A stretch of 64,000 nt of DNA. Origin: Rhodococcus sp. ARC_M5. GTDB lineage: Bacteria > Actinomycetota > Actinomycetes > Mycobacteriales > Mycobacteriaceae. A program made the position numbers and the translations under genes. Positions 9,117-17,501 of this stretch are shown in pieces. How positions within the stretch are numbered: the stretch's first letter is position 1; each line of letters starts with the position of its first letter. The stretch spans positions 310,001 to 374,000 of the forward strand of contig NZ_JALGQE010000003.1 in assembly GCF_022810405.1 (NCBI RefSeq), written 5' to 3'. The notes under the pieces are model-generated. The model was not told the origin of the DNA. It was given only the letters and a program-made list of their open reading frames with translations, and did not search any database.

Positions 9117-10349
9117 TCACGCTGCGCCGCGCGAGGATTCGAGTCGGCGGGCCACCAGGGCGGCCTGCAGGTGTCGGATTCCCGAGGGACGGGTGGGGTC
9201 GAACCCGGTGAGCTGAGCGATCCGCTTGAGGCGATAATCGACGGTGTTGGTGTGCAGATGGAGCTGGCGCGCGGACCGTTGACGGTTCAGATCGTGCGAG
9301 ATGTGGATCTCGAGGGTCTCGAGCAGCTCGGGTGAGGAGTCCAGTGGTTCGAGGATCTGCGTCAGATGGCGTCGACCAGGTCCCGGGCGCGTGAGCTGGT
9401 ATTCCAGCACCAGGTCGTCCATGCGGTACAGGCCGGACGGGCGGTGCAGCTGATGCGCCAGCGACAGCAGTTCGTGTACCTGATCGGCTGCGGTGGGGAT
9501 GTCGGCGGTTGCGGCCTGCTCGGCGGTGACGGTGACAGGAACCTCCGCGGCGGTACCGATGCGGTGCACCAGGGCCTCGACCCATTCGTCGTCGTGAACA
9601 CCGGGGATCAGCACGGTGCCGCCCTCGGTGCTGAGCAGGGACAGCGGAGTGCGACCGCAGATCGTGGCCAGCTCGGCCTGAACACGCCGCAGTTTTCGGC
9701 GGGCGGCGACGGTCTTCTGGATGTTGGGGTCGTTCTCGTCCGGGTGGGGCGGCACCGAGATGGCGAGCACGAGGTAGCTGTCGGCGAGTTCGATGCCGGA
9801 CTGACGAGCCATCGAGACGGCGTTGTGGCCGCTGAGCAGCGAGGTCACCAGGGTGTGGGCTGCCGTGTGGTGCTCGCTGGCCACGGCCTGAAGCTCTTCG
9901 ACATAGCTCTTGCTGGCGGCGATGGACACCTTCTCCGACAGCAGCACGAACATGCGTGCGGCTTCGATCAGCTGTGCTGCGTCGCCCTCGCCTGCTCGCT
10001 TCGATACGAGATTCCAGCCGATCTGGATGCCCTCGTGATACACGCTGAGAACCGATTCGAGCGGAACGCCTTCGCGGGCCCACTGGCTGGCCTTGGCGCG
10101 CAGTTCGGCCAGGTCGGACTCGGCAGGAGCGCGTCGTTCGTCGAGCATCTGCACGGCGATACTGATGCATTTGACGGTGAATTCGGTGACGTCGCCGTGG
10201 AGCTGTTCGCCCGGCAACGACCCACAGGGAGTGTTGGCGGCGAAGTGGCCGACGAGGAGCCGCGCCACCGCGCGGAAGTCGCGAAGAGGAGCCGACGCAG
10301 GCTGACCCGCGACCATGATTCCGAGGCTAGTCGAGTTGTGAACGGTCAC
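9117..10349 (-). CDS. PucR/CdaR-family transcriptional regulator
   Basis: 410 residues. The N-terminal region, about 30-170, resembles the RsbRD-type sensory domain found in PucR-like regulators. A central GGDEF-like/CdaR region follows, and the C-terminal 60 residues are the PucR helix-turn-helix (LETLEIHISHDLNRQRSARQ then HTNTVDYRLKRI). The chosen GTG at 10349 has AAGGG seven bases upstream. It is divergent from the desaturase-like gene at 10684 across a 334-bp AT-richer gap, so that gene is a plausible target. The effector is unknown. Confidence 0.88.
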   Translation of the reverse strand: MTVHNSTSLGIMVAGQPASAPLRDFRAVARLLVGHFAANTPCGSLPGEQLHGDVTEFTVKCISIAVQMLDERRAPAESDLAELRAKASQWAREGVPLESVLSVYHEGIQIGWNLVSKRAGEGDAAQLIEAARMFVLLSEKVSIAASKSYVEELQAVASEHHTAAHTLVTSLLSGHNAVSMARQSGIELADSYLVLAISVPPHPDENDPNIQKTVAARRKLRRVQAELATICGRTPLSLLSTEGGTVLIPGVHDDEWVEALVHRIGTAAEVPVTVTAEQAATADIPTAADQVHELLSLAHQLHRPSGLYRMDDLVLEYQLTRPGPGRRHLTQILEPLDSSPELLETLEIHISHDLNRQRSARQLHLHTNTVDYRLKRIAQLTGFDPTRPSGIRHLQAALVARRLESSRGAA

Positions 10350-10683
10350 AGATCAACCCTTCGTGTTGAGTTCTTCAGGTCATCGGAGAACAAACTTACT
10401 AGCGCGTATCGATGCGCTCGTTCGCCTCAATCTATGCAATTCCAGGCAAAATCGGAGCGTTTTCGTACTTCAAGTTTGTTTCCTGGCCTCTAACAGGATC
10501 GATCATAGGTTGTTATCAACGCGTTATCCACGGTTTCGCCAGAACTCGTTGTGACTTTTCCTGAGCGGGTGCCCCGGGCGCTTGCGACTTGCCCTAAACA
10601 ATCGTGAAGGTGTCCTCGACCAGGGGGCTGCGCATCTACGTTGATCTCGGTCGGAGTGGTAGGCAGACGGCGAAGGGGCGGGT
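10350..10683. promoter_or_regulatory. Divergent intergenic region with inverted repeats and two DnaA-box-like sites
   Basis: This 334-bp gap is more AT-rich than its surroundings and has no credible gene. AACAAACTT (10389-10397) and AAGTTTGTT (10473-10481) form an inverted pair, and the match extends outwards with one extra base (GGAGAACAAACTT against the reverse of AAGTTTGTTTCC). TTATCAACG (10513-10521) and TTATCCACG (10524-10532) lie in tandem; the second is one base from the DnaA-box consensus TTATCCACA. The region must hold promoters for the PucR-type regulator and the desaturase-like gene. Confidence 0.5.
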
Positions 10684-11589
10684 ATGCGCAGTGATATCGG
10701 GCAGTTCGCGGTTCTGCGGCAACTGTTGCCGACCATCGAGGAGAATCTCGCTCGCCATCGCGCCGCAGCCGTCCACTGGGAACCGGCCGACTTCGTCCGG
10801 GCCGAGATGTACTGGGGTTCGCGTACCTCGACGCTGACCGAAGCCGCCAAAGCGGCGTTGGTGACCAATCTGCTCGTGGAGCAGAACATTCCGCTGTACC
10901 GGCGGGACGCCGCGGCCGCCGAGGCCGGTGCGTGGCCGTCGTGGCTGACCGAGTGGAGCGCGGGACGAACCCGACACGCGGTGGCCGTCACCGACTACCT
11001 GGTTGCCACCCGCAGCGTCGATCCGATCGCTCTCGGCCGCGCTCGGACGCAGTGCATGACCGTGGGTTTCGACGCCCCCATCAATGGTGCGCACCTTCTT
11101 CGGTCGCTCGTCCAAGTGTCGCTGGAAGAGTCGGTCTCGAGCATCTGTCATCGCAACACCGCGGCTCAGTGCCACGATCCGGTGGCCGATCGCCTGCTCG
11201 GACGTATCGTCGCCGATCAGGAACTTCATGTTCGCTTCTTCTCGGACCTGGTCTCGGCGGCGCTCGAGGTGGCACCGTCGCTGACGGTCACCGCGATCAC
11301 CGAGGTCGTCATGAACTTCCAGCTGCCGGGTAGCAATCTGCCGGGATTCGCGCGCAGTGCGATGCTCATCTCGCGTGACGGTATCTACGATCTTCGCCGC
11401 CATCTCGACGACGTGCTGCGGCCCATGCTGGCCCAGTGGCGCATCTTCGAGCGCGCCGATCTCGGTGCCGGCGGTCGCAGCCGCGATCTGCTGGCCGCTC
11501 ACCTGGACCATCTCGACGCGCAGGACGCCGCTACCGAGATCGGCCGCACGCGAAATCAGCAGTACGCAAACGCATTGCGCGCCAGCTGA
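10684..11589 (+). CDS. Acyl-ACP desaturase-like protein with altered diiron site
   Basis: 301 residues with the FA_desaturase_2/DesA fold pattern: TNLLVEQNIPLYRRD (usual LLTEDNLPSYHRE), W-S-A-G-R-T-R-H (usual W-T-A-E-E-N-R-H), the SVDPIALGRARTQCMTVGF block, EESVSSICHRNTA and ADQELHVRFF. By alignment from memory to the castor delta-9 enzyme, ligands E66, H98, E149 and H182 are kept. The Glu three residues before H98 is Arg95, and the Glu three residues before H182 is Gln179. Two of six expected iron ligands are therefore missing, so it may be a non-catalytic or differently acting homologue. It is a single-gene unit, divergent from the PucR-type regulator. Confidence 0.8.
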   Translation: MRSDIGQFAVLRQLLPTIEENLARHRAAAVHWEPADFVRAEMYWGSRTSTLTEAAKAALVTNLLVEQNIPLYRRDAAAAEAGAWPSWLTEWSAGRTRHAVAVTDYLVATRSVDPIALGRARTQCMTVGFDAPINGAHLLRSLVQVSLEESVSSICHRNTAAQCHDPVADRLLGRIVADQELHVRFFSDLVSAALEVAPSLTVTAITEVVMNFQLPGSNLPGFARSAMLISRDGIYDLRRHLDDVLRPMLAQWRIFERADLGAGGRSRDLLAAHLDHLDAQDAATEIGRTRNQQYANALRAS

Positions 11590-11618
11590 CACCACATACC
11601 CCGGGGGGTCGTGGACCG

Positions 11619-11653
11619 GCGCCTCTTCGATTCTATTCGAATCGAAGAGGCGC
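11619..11653. terminator. Perfect 15-bp hairpin after desaturase-like gene
   Basis: GCGCCTCTTCGATTC (11619-11633) and GAATCGAAGAGGCGC (11639-11653) are perfectly complementary around a 5-nt loop, TATTC. It lies 30 bp after the stop of the desaturase-like gene and about 90 bp before the universal stress protein start. There is no U-run, as is common for actinobacterial terminators. Confidence 0.7.
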
Positions 11654-11740
11654 TTCGGTGGAGTCCATCGACTAGCCTGAACTCCTATTCGTCATACGCC
11701 CGAGGCCCGAGTACTCGCGCACCGACCGGAGGCCCGAAAC

Positions 11741-12601
11741 GTGACAGGCTCTCGACCGATCATCGTCGGCATCGACGGATCCGCCGCAGCGGACAAGGCG
11801 GTGATCTGGGCGGCGCTCTGCGCGCACCGACGCGATCGCCGATTGCACATCGTCACGGCCGTCGACATGCCAGGAGTTGTCGATCTGAGCGAATTCGCCG
11901 GAGAGGCAACCGAATTCGTTGCCACGGCCAAATCCAGACTGGTGGCGGCAGAAACTCTGGCAGCACTGGTCGTCGACGATCCCGCCCTCGAAGTGACCTC
12001 GAGCGCCGTCGAGGGCGGCGTCATGGACGTACTCATCGGTGTATCGGCGCAGGCCGAGATCCTGGTGATCGGGGCGAGCGAAACCGGGGCTGTCACACTC
12101 TCGTTGGCCGCGCACAGCGTCTCACCGGTCGCGGTGGTGCGGGGCCGAGACATCGACGGCCGTCCCGTCGCCGAGGGGCCGGTGGTCGTCGGCATAGACG
12201 GCTCGGACGTCAACCAGGCGGCGGTCGAGTGGGCGTTCGTCGAAGCATCGGCACGGGGCGCAGTGTTGATTGCGGTGCACGTGTGGTCCGACGTCGACCT
12301 GACCCGGTCGTTCGGTCGCGCTCCCACGGACTGGCAGGCCATCGCGGACGGTGAGGAGGCATTGCTGGCCGAGAGCCTTGCCGGCTGGCAGGAGAGGTTC
12401 CCCGACGTCGAGATTCAGCGGGTCGTCGCGCAGGACCGACCGGTTCGGGTTCTGAGCGGATTGTCCGAAACCGGGGCGTTGATCGTGGTGGGCCACCGGG
12501 GGCGTGGTGGATTCGGTGGGATGCTGCTGGGGTCCACGAGTTTCGCGCTCGTCAACACTGCGGACTGCCCGGTACTCGTCGTACGACAGGCGCTCACATA
12601 G
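11741..12601 (+). CDS. Universal stress protein, tandem UspA domains
   Basis: 286 residues with two Usp domains. The first begins PIIVGIDGSAAADKAV and the second VVVGIDGSDVNQAAVEWAF; the second ends with the ATP-binding signature GHRGRGGFGGMLLGSTS. The first domain lacks a clear G-2x-G-9x-G(S/T) motif (it has GASETGAVTLSLAAHSVS), so ATP binding is probably confined to the second. The start is a GTG with GGAGG ten bases upstream. Double-domain Usps are abundant in mycobacteria and rhodococci and respond to hypoxia or dormancy. Its end overlaps the convergent cupin gene by 8 bp. Confidence 0.92.
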   Translation: MTGSRPIIVGIDGSAAADKAVIWAALCAHRRDRRLHIVTAVDMPGVVDLSEFAGEATEFVATAKSRLVAAETLAALVVDDPALEVTSSAVEGGVMDVLIGVSAQAEILVIGASETGAVTLSLAAHSVSPVAVVRGRDIDGRPVAEGPVVVGIDGSDVNQAAVEWAFVEASARGAVLIAVHVWSDVDLTRSFGRAPTDWQAIADGEEALLAESLAGWQERFPDVEIQRVVAQDRPVRVLSGLSETGALIVVGHRGRGGFGGMLLGSTSFALVNTADCPVLVVRQALT

Positions 12602-12920
12602 CGACGGTCAGCAGAAAGCTCACGTCTTCGAGTGCCTCGACACTGTGGCGGGCGTCGGGGATGACGAGAAGGTCGCCGGTCGAGCCCTTCCAGGATCGCT
12701 CGCCGCTGATCAGTTCGAGTTTGCCGCTGAGCACCAATACCGTCGACTCGCCGGAGAGGTCGTGTTCGGCCAGCTTGTTGCCGGCGGCGAGCGCCACGAC
12801 CGTCTGCCGCAGGTGGCGCTGGTGACCGCCGTACACAGTCTGCGAACTGCGGCCACTCGACGCGCCGACGGCAAGCTTGAGCTGTTGGCGGGCAAGGGCA
12901 GTGAGTGACTTCTTGTCCAT
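12594..12920 (-). CDS. Small cupin-domain protein
   Basis: 108 residues. The core reads as a single cupin barrel: HLRQTVVALAAGNKLAEHDLSGESTVLVLSGKLEL followed by GDLLVIPDARHSVEALEDVSFLLTVAM. Metal-ligand positions are incomplete: there is a His in AEHD and one in ARHSV, but the usual HxH pair of motif 1 is not evident. Proteins of this type are small stand-alone cupins of unknown substrate. Convergent with the universal stress gene (8-bp overlap). Confidence 0.8.
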   Translation of the reverse strand: MDKKSLTALARQQLKLAVGASSGRSSQTVYGGHQRHLRQTVVALAAGNKLAEHDLSGESTVLVLSGKLELISGERSWKGSTGDLLVIPDARHSVEALEDVSFLLTVAM

Positions 12921-12974
12921 GATCGTCAGTATGACGCACCGTTCGCAGTCGCGACGGGGGAATCCTGAACGCGC

Positions 12975-13484
12975 TCAAGAAGGTTGGGTAGGCTTTCCGT
13001 ACTCGACCCAGCGGAACCGGGTGCCGTCGACCCGGCTGCTGCGCCACTCGCCTGCCGTCGCGGTCCAACCGAGCGGAATCTCGGGAGCCCTCGTATCGCC
13101 GTCGACGTCGAGATCGACCTCGGTGACTTCCAGGTGGGTCGCGATATCCATTGCGCTGCGATAGATTTCGCCGCCTCCGATGATCCAGACCGGGCTCTCG
13201 CCGACCAGGGCCACTGCGTCGGCGACACTCGGTGCGCTGTCGGCACCGTCGGCGGTCCACGAGGGGTTGCGGGTTACCACGATGTTGCGACGGCCCGGCA
13301 GCGGACGAAACTTCGCGGGCAGTGAGTCCCAGGTCTTTCGGCCCATGATCACCGGATGCTCGGCCGTCTTCGATTTGAAGTGCGCCATGTCCTCGGGGAC
13401 GTGCCAGGGGATCGATCCCGCGTCCCCGATGACGCCCGCGGTGCTCTGAGCCCAGATCAGACCCACGAAGTGCGGGGCACTCAC
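12975..13484 (-). CDS. folA: Dihydrofolate reductase
   Basis: 169 residues, typical length. It reduces dihydrofolate to tetrahydrofolate with NADPH. Motifs: [30 protein letters not shown] (W and the catalytic acidic residue in PED), [12 protein letters not shown] (NADPH site), [13 protein letters not shown] and [13 protein letters not shown]. Its start overlaps the stop of thyA by 4 bp, the usual thyA-folA operon in which DHFR regenerates the folate oxidised by thymidylate synthase. Confidence 0.97.
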   Translation of the reverse strand: MSAPHFVGLIWAQSTAGVIGDAGSIPWHVPEDMAHFKSKTAEHPVIMGRKTWDSLPAKFRPLPGRRNIVVTRNPSWTADGADSAPSVADAVALVGESPVWIIGGGEIYRSAMDIATHLEVTEVDLDVDGDTRAPEIPLGWTATAGEWRSSRVDGTRFRWVEYGKPTQPS

Positions 13485-14290
13485 ACCGCTACCGGGGCCT
13501 TGATCGCCGGGTGGTGCTGGTAGTCGACGATATCGATGTCCTCGTAGACGTAGTCGAAGATCGAATCCCGTTGCGCGAGTTTCAGAGTGGGATACGGGTA
13601 CGGCTCACGTGAGAGCTGCTCGGTGACCTGCTCGCGGTGGTTGTCGTAGATGTGGCAATCGCCACCGGTCCAGACGAACTCGCCGACCTCGAGGCCGGTC
13701 TGCGCCGCCACCATGTGCGTGAGCAGTGCGTAACTGGCGATGTTGAACGGCACACCGAGGAACATGTCTGCGCTGCGCTGGTAGAGCTGGCACGAGAGCT
13801 TGCCCTCGGCCACGTAGAACTGAAAGAACGCGTGGCAGGGCGGCAGTGCCATCCGGGGAATCTCGCCGACGTTCCAGGCCGAGACGATCATTCGACGCGA
13901 ATCCGGATCGGATTTCAGCGTCTCGATGACCTGCGAAATCTGATCGATGTGCTCGCCCGACGGGGTCGGCCACGACCGCCACTGCACGCCGTACACGGGT
14001 CCGAGTTCGCCGTCCGGAGCTGCCCACTCGTCCCAGATGCTGACGCCGTGCTCCTGCAGCCACGTGGCGTTGGAGTCCCCGCGCAGAAACCACAGCAACT
14101 CGTAGACGATCGACTTGAGGTGGACCTTCTTGGTGGTGATCAACGGGAAGCCCGCTGCCAGGTCGAAGCGCATCTGATGCCCGAACACGCTGGTGGTGCC
14201 GGTTCCCGTGCGATCGGATTTGGCCGCCCCGGTATCGAGGATGCGGCGCAGCAGATCTTCGTACGGAGTCGGAACCATCACGACGGTCAT
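13481..14290 (-). CDS. thyA: Thymidylate synthase ThyA
   Basis: 269 residues. It methylates dUMP to dTMP using methylene-tetrahydrofolate. Visible hallmarks: KSDRTGTGT, the folate/dUMP loop [27 protein letters not shown], the catalytic Cys in [36 protein letters not shown] and [10 protein letters not shown]. The start may be the ATG at 14290 or the in-frame ATG four codons later ([10 protein letters not shown]). Only 20 bp separate it from the divergent glycosylase gene, so their promoters overlap. Confidence 0.97.
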   Translation of the reverse strand: MTVVMVPTPYEDLLRRILDTGAAKSDRTGTGTTSVFGHQMRFDLAAGFPLITTKKVHLKSIVYELLWFLRGDSNATWLQEHGVSIWDEWAAPDGELGPVYGVQWRSWPTPSGEHIDQISQVIETLKSDPDSRRMIVSAWNVGEIPRMALPPCHAFFQFYVAEGKLSCQLYQRSADMFLGVPFNIASYALLTHMVAAQTGLEVGEFVWTGGDCHIYDNHREQVTEQLSREPYPYPTLKLAQRDSIFDYVYEDIDIVDYQHHPAIKAPVAV

Positions 14291-14310
14291 CGTAGCTGCA
14301 TACTGGACGC

Positions 14311-15177
14311 ATGCCGGAATTACCCGAGGTGGAAGCCCTTGCCGGCTTTCTGCGCGAGCATGCCGTCGGTGCCGTGATCGGCCGAATCGACATCGCTGCT
14401 CTGAGCGTTCTCAAGACGTTCGATCCGCCGATCACCGAGCTGCAGGGCACGGACGTCACCGATGCCGCGCGCTTCGGAAAGCACCTGGCGCTCCGAGCCG
14501 GAGACCTGTGGCTGATCACGCATCTCTCGCGCGGAGGATGGCTGCGGTGGGTGGACAATCCCAGCGCCGCACCGCCGAAGCCTGGCAAAGGGCCTCTGGC
14601 GCTGCGAATCCACTTCTTCACTCCCGAAGGAGCGACTCCCGCCATCGATCTGACCGAGGCCGGGACCAAGAAGAGGTTGGCGGTGTGGGTGGTCCGCGAC
14701 CCGCAGCAGGTCGCGAGCATCGCGCGGCTCGGACCCGACGCGCTGACGGTCACCGAGCTCGAATTCGCCGAAATCCTCGGAAGCACCAGCGCACGGTTGA
14801 AGACCTCGTTGGTGGACCAGTCGCTGCTGGCAGGCATCGGCAATGCCTACTCGGACGAGATACTGCACGTCGCGAAGCTCTCCCCGTTCGCCTCGTCGAG
14901 CAAGCTCGATCCCGGATCCGTCGGGGTGCTCTACGAGGCGATGCGTTCCGTCCTGTCCGACGCGGTGGCCCGCTCGGCCGGGCAGGATGCGGCGCGTCTG
15001 AAGGGGGAGAAGAGATCGGGAATGCGCGTGCATGCCAGAACCGGGCTGCCGTGCCCGGTGTGCGGCGACCCGGTCCGCGAAGTCGCCTACGTGGATCGCT
15101 CTTTTCAGTATTGCGCGACCTGCCAGACGGCCGGCAAGATTCTCGCCGACCGTCGTATGTCGCGACTGCTCAAGTGA
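14311..15177 (+). CDS. Fpg/Nei-family DNA glycosylase
   Basis: 288 residues. The N-terminus is [10 protein letters not shown], giving the catalytic Pro2 and Glu3. The H2TH segment is [20 protein letters not shown], and the C-terminal zinc finger has four Cys ([24 protein letters not shown]) followed by the [11 protein letters not shown] tail. It removes oxidised bases (8-oxoguanine or oxidised pyrimidines) and nicks the abasic strand. Choice between Fpg and Nei subfamilies is not certain; the DRSFQYC finger departs slightly from the RxTxxC pattern of classical Fpg. Its end overlaps the convergent carboxylesterase by 8 bp. Confidence 0.9.
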   Translation: MPELPEVEALAGFLREHAVGAVIGRIDIAALSVLKTFDPPITELQGTDVTDAARFGKHLALRAGDLWLITHLSRGGWLRWVDNPSAAPPKPGKGPLALRIHFFTPEGATPAIDLTEAGTKKRLAVWVVRDPQQVASIARLGPDALTVTELEFAEILGSTSARLKTSLVDQSLLAGIGNAYSDEILHVAKLSPFASSSKLDPGSVGVLYEAMRSVLSDAVARSAGQDAARLKGEKRSGMRVHARTGLPCPVCGDPVREVAYVDRSFQYCATCQTAGKILADRRMSRLLK

Positions 15178-16714
15178 CGGGTTCGAGCTTCTGGCTGTCG
15201 TAGCCTCGGTAGCCCTCCCAGGCCTTGCGGCGGTCGCTCCGCGGATCCTTCTGCACTCGGGTGCGAGTATCGAAAATCATCGTCTTACGGCCTGACTCGT
15301 CGTACGCCGGCCAGGATTCCAGAGGCTGTCCGTGGGTGGCAAAGGCAATCCACTGCGATTGCACCTGCTCGGTGACCTCGGCGAAAGCCTTCCGTCCGCC
15401 GGCCAGCGTGAGTGCCTTGCCGAACATCGTCGCGTTGATGCCGAACACGGCGAACAACTCGAAGCCGTGGGTGGCGTCGAGACCGAGCACCTTGAGTGAT
15501 CGCGGAGCGAAGTCGAAGCGATAGAAGTACGTGGGTGCATGGCGCGAATGTCCCTCGGCCACTTCGAGAGACGGCTTCCAGAAGGTGAAGTCGCCACCGA
15601 AGTCGATGGCTGCCCGCTCGCTGGGGTAGCCCCGGTAGCCCGAAGTGACCACCGCTTCGGCGTCGGGATCGGTGAGAGAGAACAGCTTGGTGATGCGCTC
15701 GGGGTTGGTGGGCAGTGCGTCGAGGAACTTCGGAAACAGCGTTCCCTCACGGGCATTGGTGCCGATGATCAGTGGGACGCGGTGCGCGGTTCCGTTCGCG
15801 TAGGCCTCGACCGGGCTGACCGGGAGGAAGTCACCGTCGATCACCGGGCCGAACGGGAGCAGGCCGGGAGTGCGATGCAATGTGGTGAGCCCCAGCTTGG
15901 TGCCGGCCCGCCCGAGCCGCAGCACCTCGGCGTTCTCGAGGGTCTCGACAGCGTTCTCGGTGGTGCCGCCGAGGTAGCCGACGTACTCGCGCGCCCACTG
16001 ATCGGCACGCTCCTTGGTGGCCGTCATGCCCGGGGCGGAGCTTTCGGAGATGGCCTGGGCGAACAGGCCTTTCGCGGAGGGAACTGTCATCAGCGTGGTG
16101 ACGGCATTGCCGCCGGCGGATTCACCGAAGATGGTGACGTTGTTCGGATCACCGCCGAAGTTCGCGATGTTGCGCTGTACCCATTCCAGGGCCGCAACCT
16201 GGTCTCGCAAGCCCAGGTTGGAGTCGAACGGCCGCTCGGGAGTGGAGAACTGGGACATGTCGAGGTAGCCCAGTGCACCGAGTCGGTAGTTGACCGATAC
16301 GTAGATGATGCCGTCGCCGTCCTGCAGCGAGCGGCGCACCAGGGAACCGCCGCCGTACAGGGGAGTGGCCGACGTGCCGAGGGTGTAGGCACCACCGTGA
16401 ATGAACACCATGACCGGACGCGGACTCGCGCTCGGTGTGCTCGGGGCCAACACGTTGAGCGTCAGGCAGTCCTCGCTCGACGGTTGGTACTTGCCGATCG
16501 CGAGCATCGTGCCCCGCTTGTGCTGAACGGAGGCGTTACCCCACTCGGTCGCGTCGCGCACGCCCTGCCACGGCTCCGTGGGCTGGGGCGCTCTGAACCT
16601 CAATGGACCCACGGGTGGGGCGGCGTAGGGAATGCCCCGCCAGGTGGTGAGATTCCCGACCGGCTTTCCCTCGATCATGCCGTCCGTAGTGGTCACACGT
16701 GTTTTCACAGCCAT
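15170..16714 (-). CDS. Type-B carboxylesterase
   Basis: 514 residues, alpha/beta hydrolase of the carboxylesterase/cholinesterase family. Motifs: RGIPYAAPPVGPLRF, EDCLTLNVLAP, oxyanion hole VFIHGGAYTLG, nucleophile elbow FGESAGG, and a late His in LDATHGFELFAVFG. No signal peptide is apparent, so it is probably cytoplasmic. It hydrolyses carboxylic esters; the natural substrate is unknown. A perfect dyad 18-43 bp upstream of its start suggests regulation by a repressor. Confidence 0.93.
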   Translation of the reverse strand: MAVKTRVTTTDGMIEGKPVGNLTTWRGIPYAAPPVGPLRFRAPQPTEPWQGVRDATEWGNASVQHKRGTMLAIGKYQPSSEDCLTLNVLAPSTPSASPRPVMVFIHGGAYTLGTSATPLYGGGSLVRRSLQDGDGIIYVSVNYRLGALGYLDMSQFSTPERPFDSNLGLRDQVAALEWVQRNIANFGGDPNNVTIFGESAGGNAVTTLMTVPSAKGLFAQAISESSAPGMTATKERADQWAREYVGYLGGTTENAVETLENAEVLRLGRAGTKLGLTTLHRTPGLLPFGPVIDGDFLPVSPVEAYANGTAHRVPLIIGTNAREGTLFPKFLDALPTNPERITKLFSLTDPDAEAVVTSGYRGYPSERAAIDFGGDFTFWKPSLEVAEGHSRHAPTYFYRFDFAPRSLKVLGLDATHGFELFAVFGINATMFGKALTLAGGRKAFAEVTEQVQSQWIAFATHGQPLESWPAYDESGRKTMIFDTRTRVQKDPRSDRRKAWEGYRGYDSQKLEPVT

Positions 16715-16731
16715 TTCGCGATACTACCGGG

Positions 16732-16757
16732 CGGTTCTTACCCGGTGGTAAGAACCG
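16732..16757. promoter_or_regulatory. Perfect 26-bp dyad, operator-like
   Basis: CGGTTCTTACC (16732-16742), spacer CGGT, then GGTAAGAACCG (16747-16757). The arms are perfectly complementary. The site lies between the divergent carboxylesterase (start 16714) and MOSC gene (start 16789), so a bound regulator would cover both promoters. The architecture suits a TetR-type dimer; no candidate repressor gene is adjacent. Confidence 0.65.
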
Positions 16758-16788
16758 GCAGAGTTCGGTACCGGGCAGACTCGAGAGC

Positions 16789-17349
16789 ATGCCTTTCGAG
16801 TATCGAGCCGAGATAGTGGAGCTGCTGCGAGCGCCCTCGCACGCGTACTTCGGGAGATCCAAGGACGGCCCGGCCGATGTGCCGACCGAACTGCCGGACA
16901 GTGTCGAGATCGTCGCCCACAAGGGCATTCGCGGCGATCGATTCTTCGGGGTGAAGGCGCACACCGAGGCGGCGGTGAGCTTTCTGTCCGTCGAGGCCTG
17001 GGACGCCGTGGGCGAGGTACTCGGTGTCGACGTTCCCGATCCGTCCGTGGCCAGGCGGAACGTGGTGGTCCGCGGGCTCGAACTCGACCCTTTGCGCGGT
17101 CTGGAGTTCGAGCTCGATTCCGGTGACGGCTGGATTCGTTTTCGGGGCGGCAGACCGGCCCATCCCTGTGCGTGGATGGACCGCATGGTGGTCGACGGTG
17201 CACGTAAGGCGTTGATCGGCCGCGGCGGGCTTTGCGTCGAACCGTTGTCCGACGGCATTCTGCGGGTCGGGGAGCTACTGGTCCGCTCACCCGTGGAACT
17301 CGATCCGTCTCGCGCAGCGCTGTCCGTGAGGCGTGCGCAGCCGATCTGA
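16789..17349 (+). CDS. MOSC-domain protein
   Basis: 186 residues. The MOSC core contains GIRGDRFFGVK, VSFLSVEAWDAV, RRNVVVRGLEL and GGRPAHPCAWMDRM with the conserved Cys that carries sulfur in molybdenum cofactor sulfurases and YiiM-like enzymes. Probable role: transfer of sulfur to the molybdenum cofactor or detoxification of N-hydroxylated compounds. The frame is open upstream to 16699, but that part crosses the operator dyad; the ATG at 16789 begins the homology. Confidence 0.85.
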   Translation: MPFEYRAEIVELLRAPSHAYFGRSKDGPADVPTELPDSVEIVAHKGIRGDRFFGVKAHTEAAVSFLSVEAWDAVGEVLGVDVPDPSVARRNVVVRGLELDPLRGLEFELDSGDGWIRFRGGRPAHPCAWMDRMVVDGARKALIGRGGLCVEPLSDGILRVGELLVRSPVELDPSRAALSVRRAQPI

Positions 17350-17393
17350 CGGTGCCCTCGGTGCTCCCTCACGGCTCGATGCCGCCCACACTC

Positions 17394-17449
17394 TTGCTCA
17401 CGAAGTAAATCTGTGCCCATAATGTGGGTATCAGTGTGGTGGATCACAC
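17394..17449 (+). promoter_or_regulatory. Promoter and operator candidates of the permease operon
   Basis: TTGCTC (17394-17399) and CATAAT (17418-17423), 18 bp apart, fit a -35/-10 pair. A CCCA-TAATG-TGGG dyad (17416-17428) overlaps the -10, and a second dyad GTGTG-GTGGAT-CACAC (17434-17449) follows. An IclR-type dimer from the gene at the far end of the cluster is the obvious candidate to bind here. Inference from position and symmetry only. Confidence 0.5.
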
Positions 17450-17501
17450 CGAGCCGTGTGCCAAGGCAGCGGTCACTCTCACCGAGCGGGAAGAATTGCC
17501 G

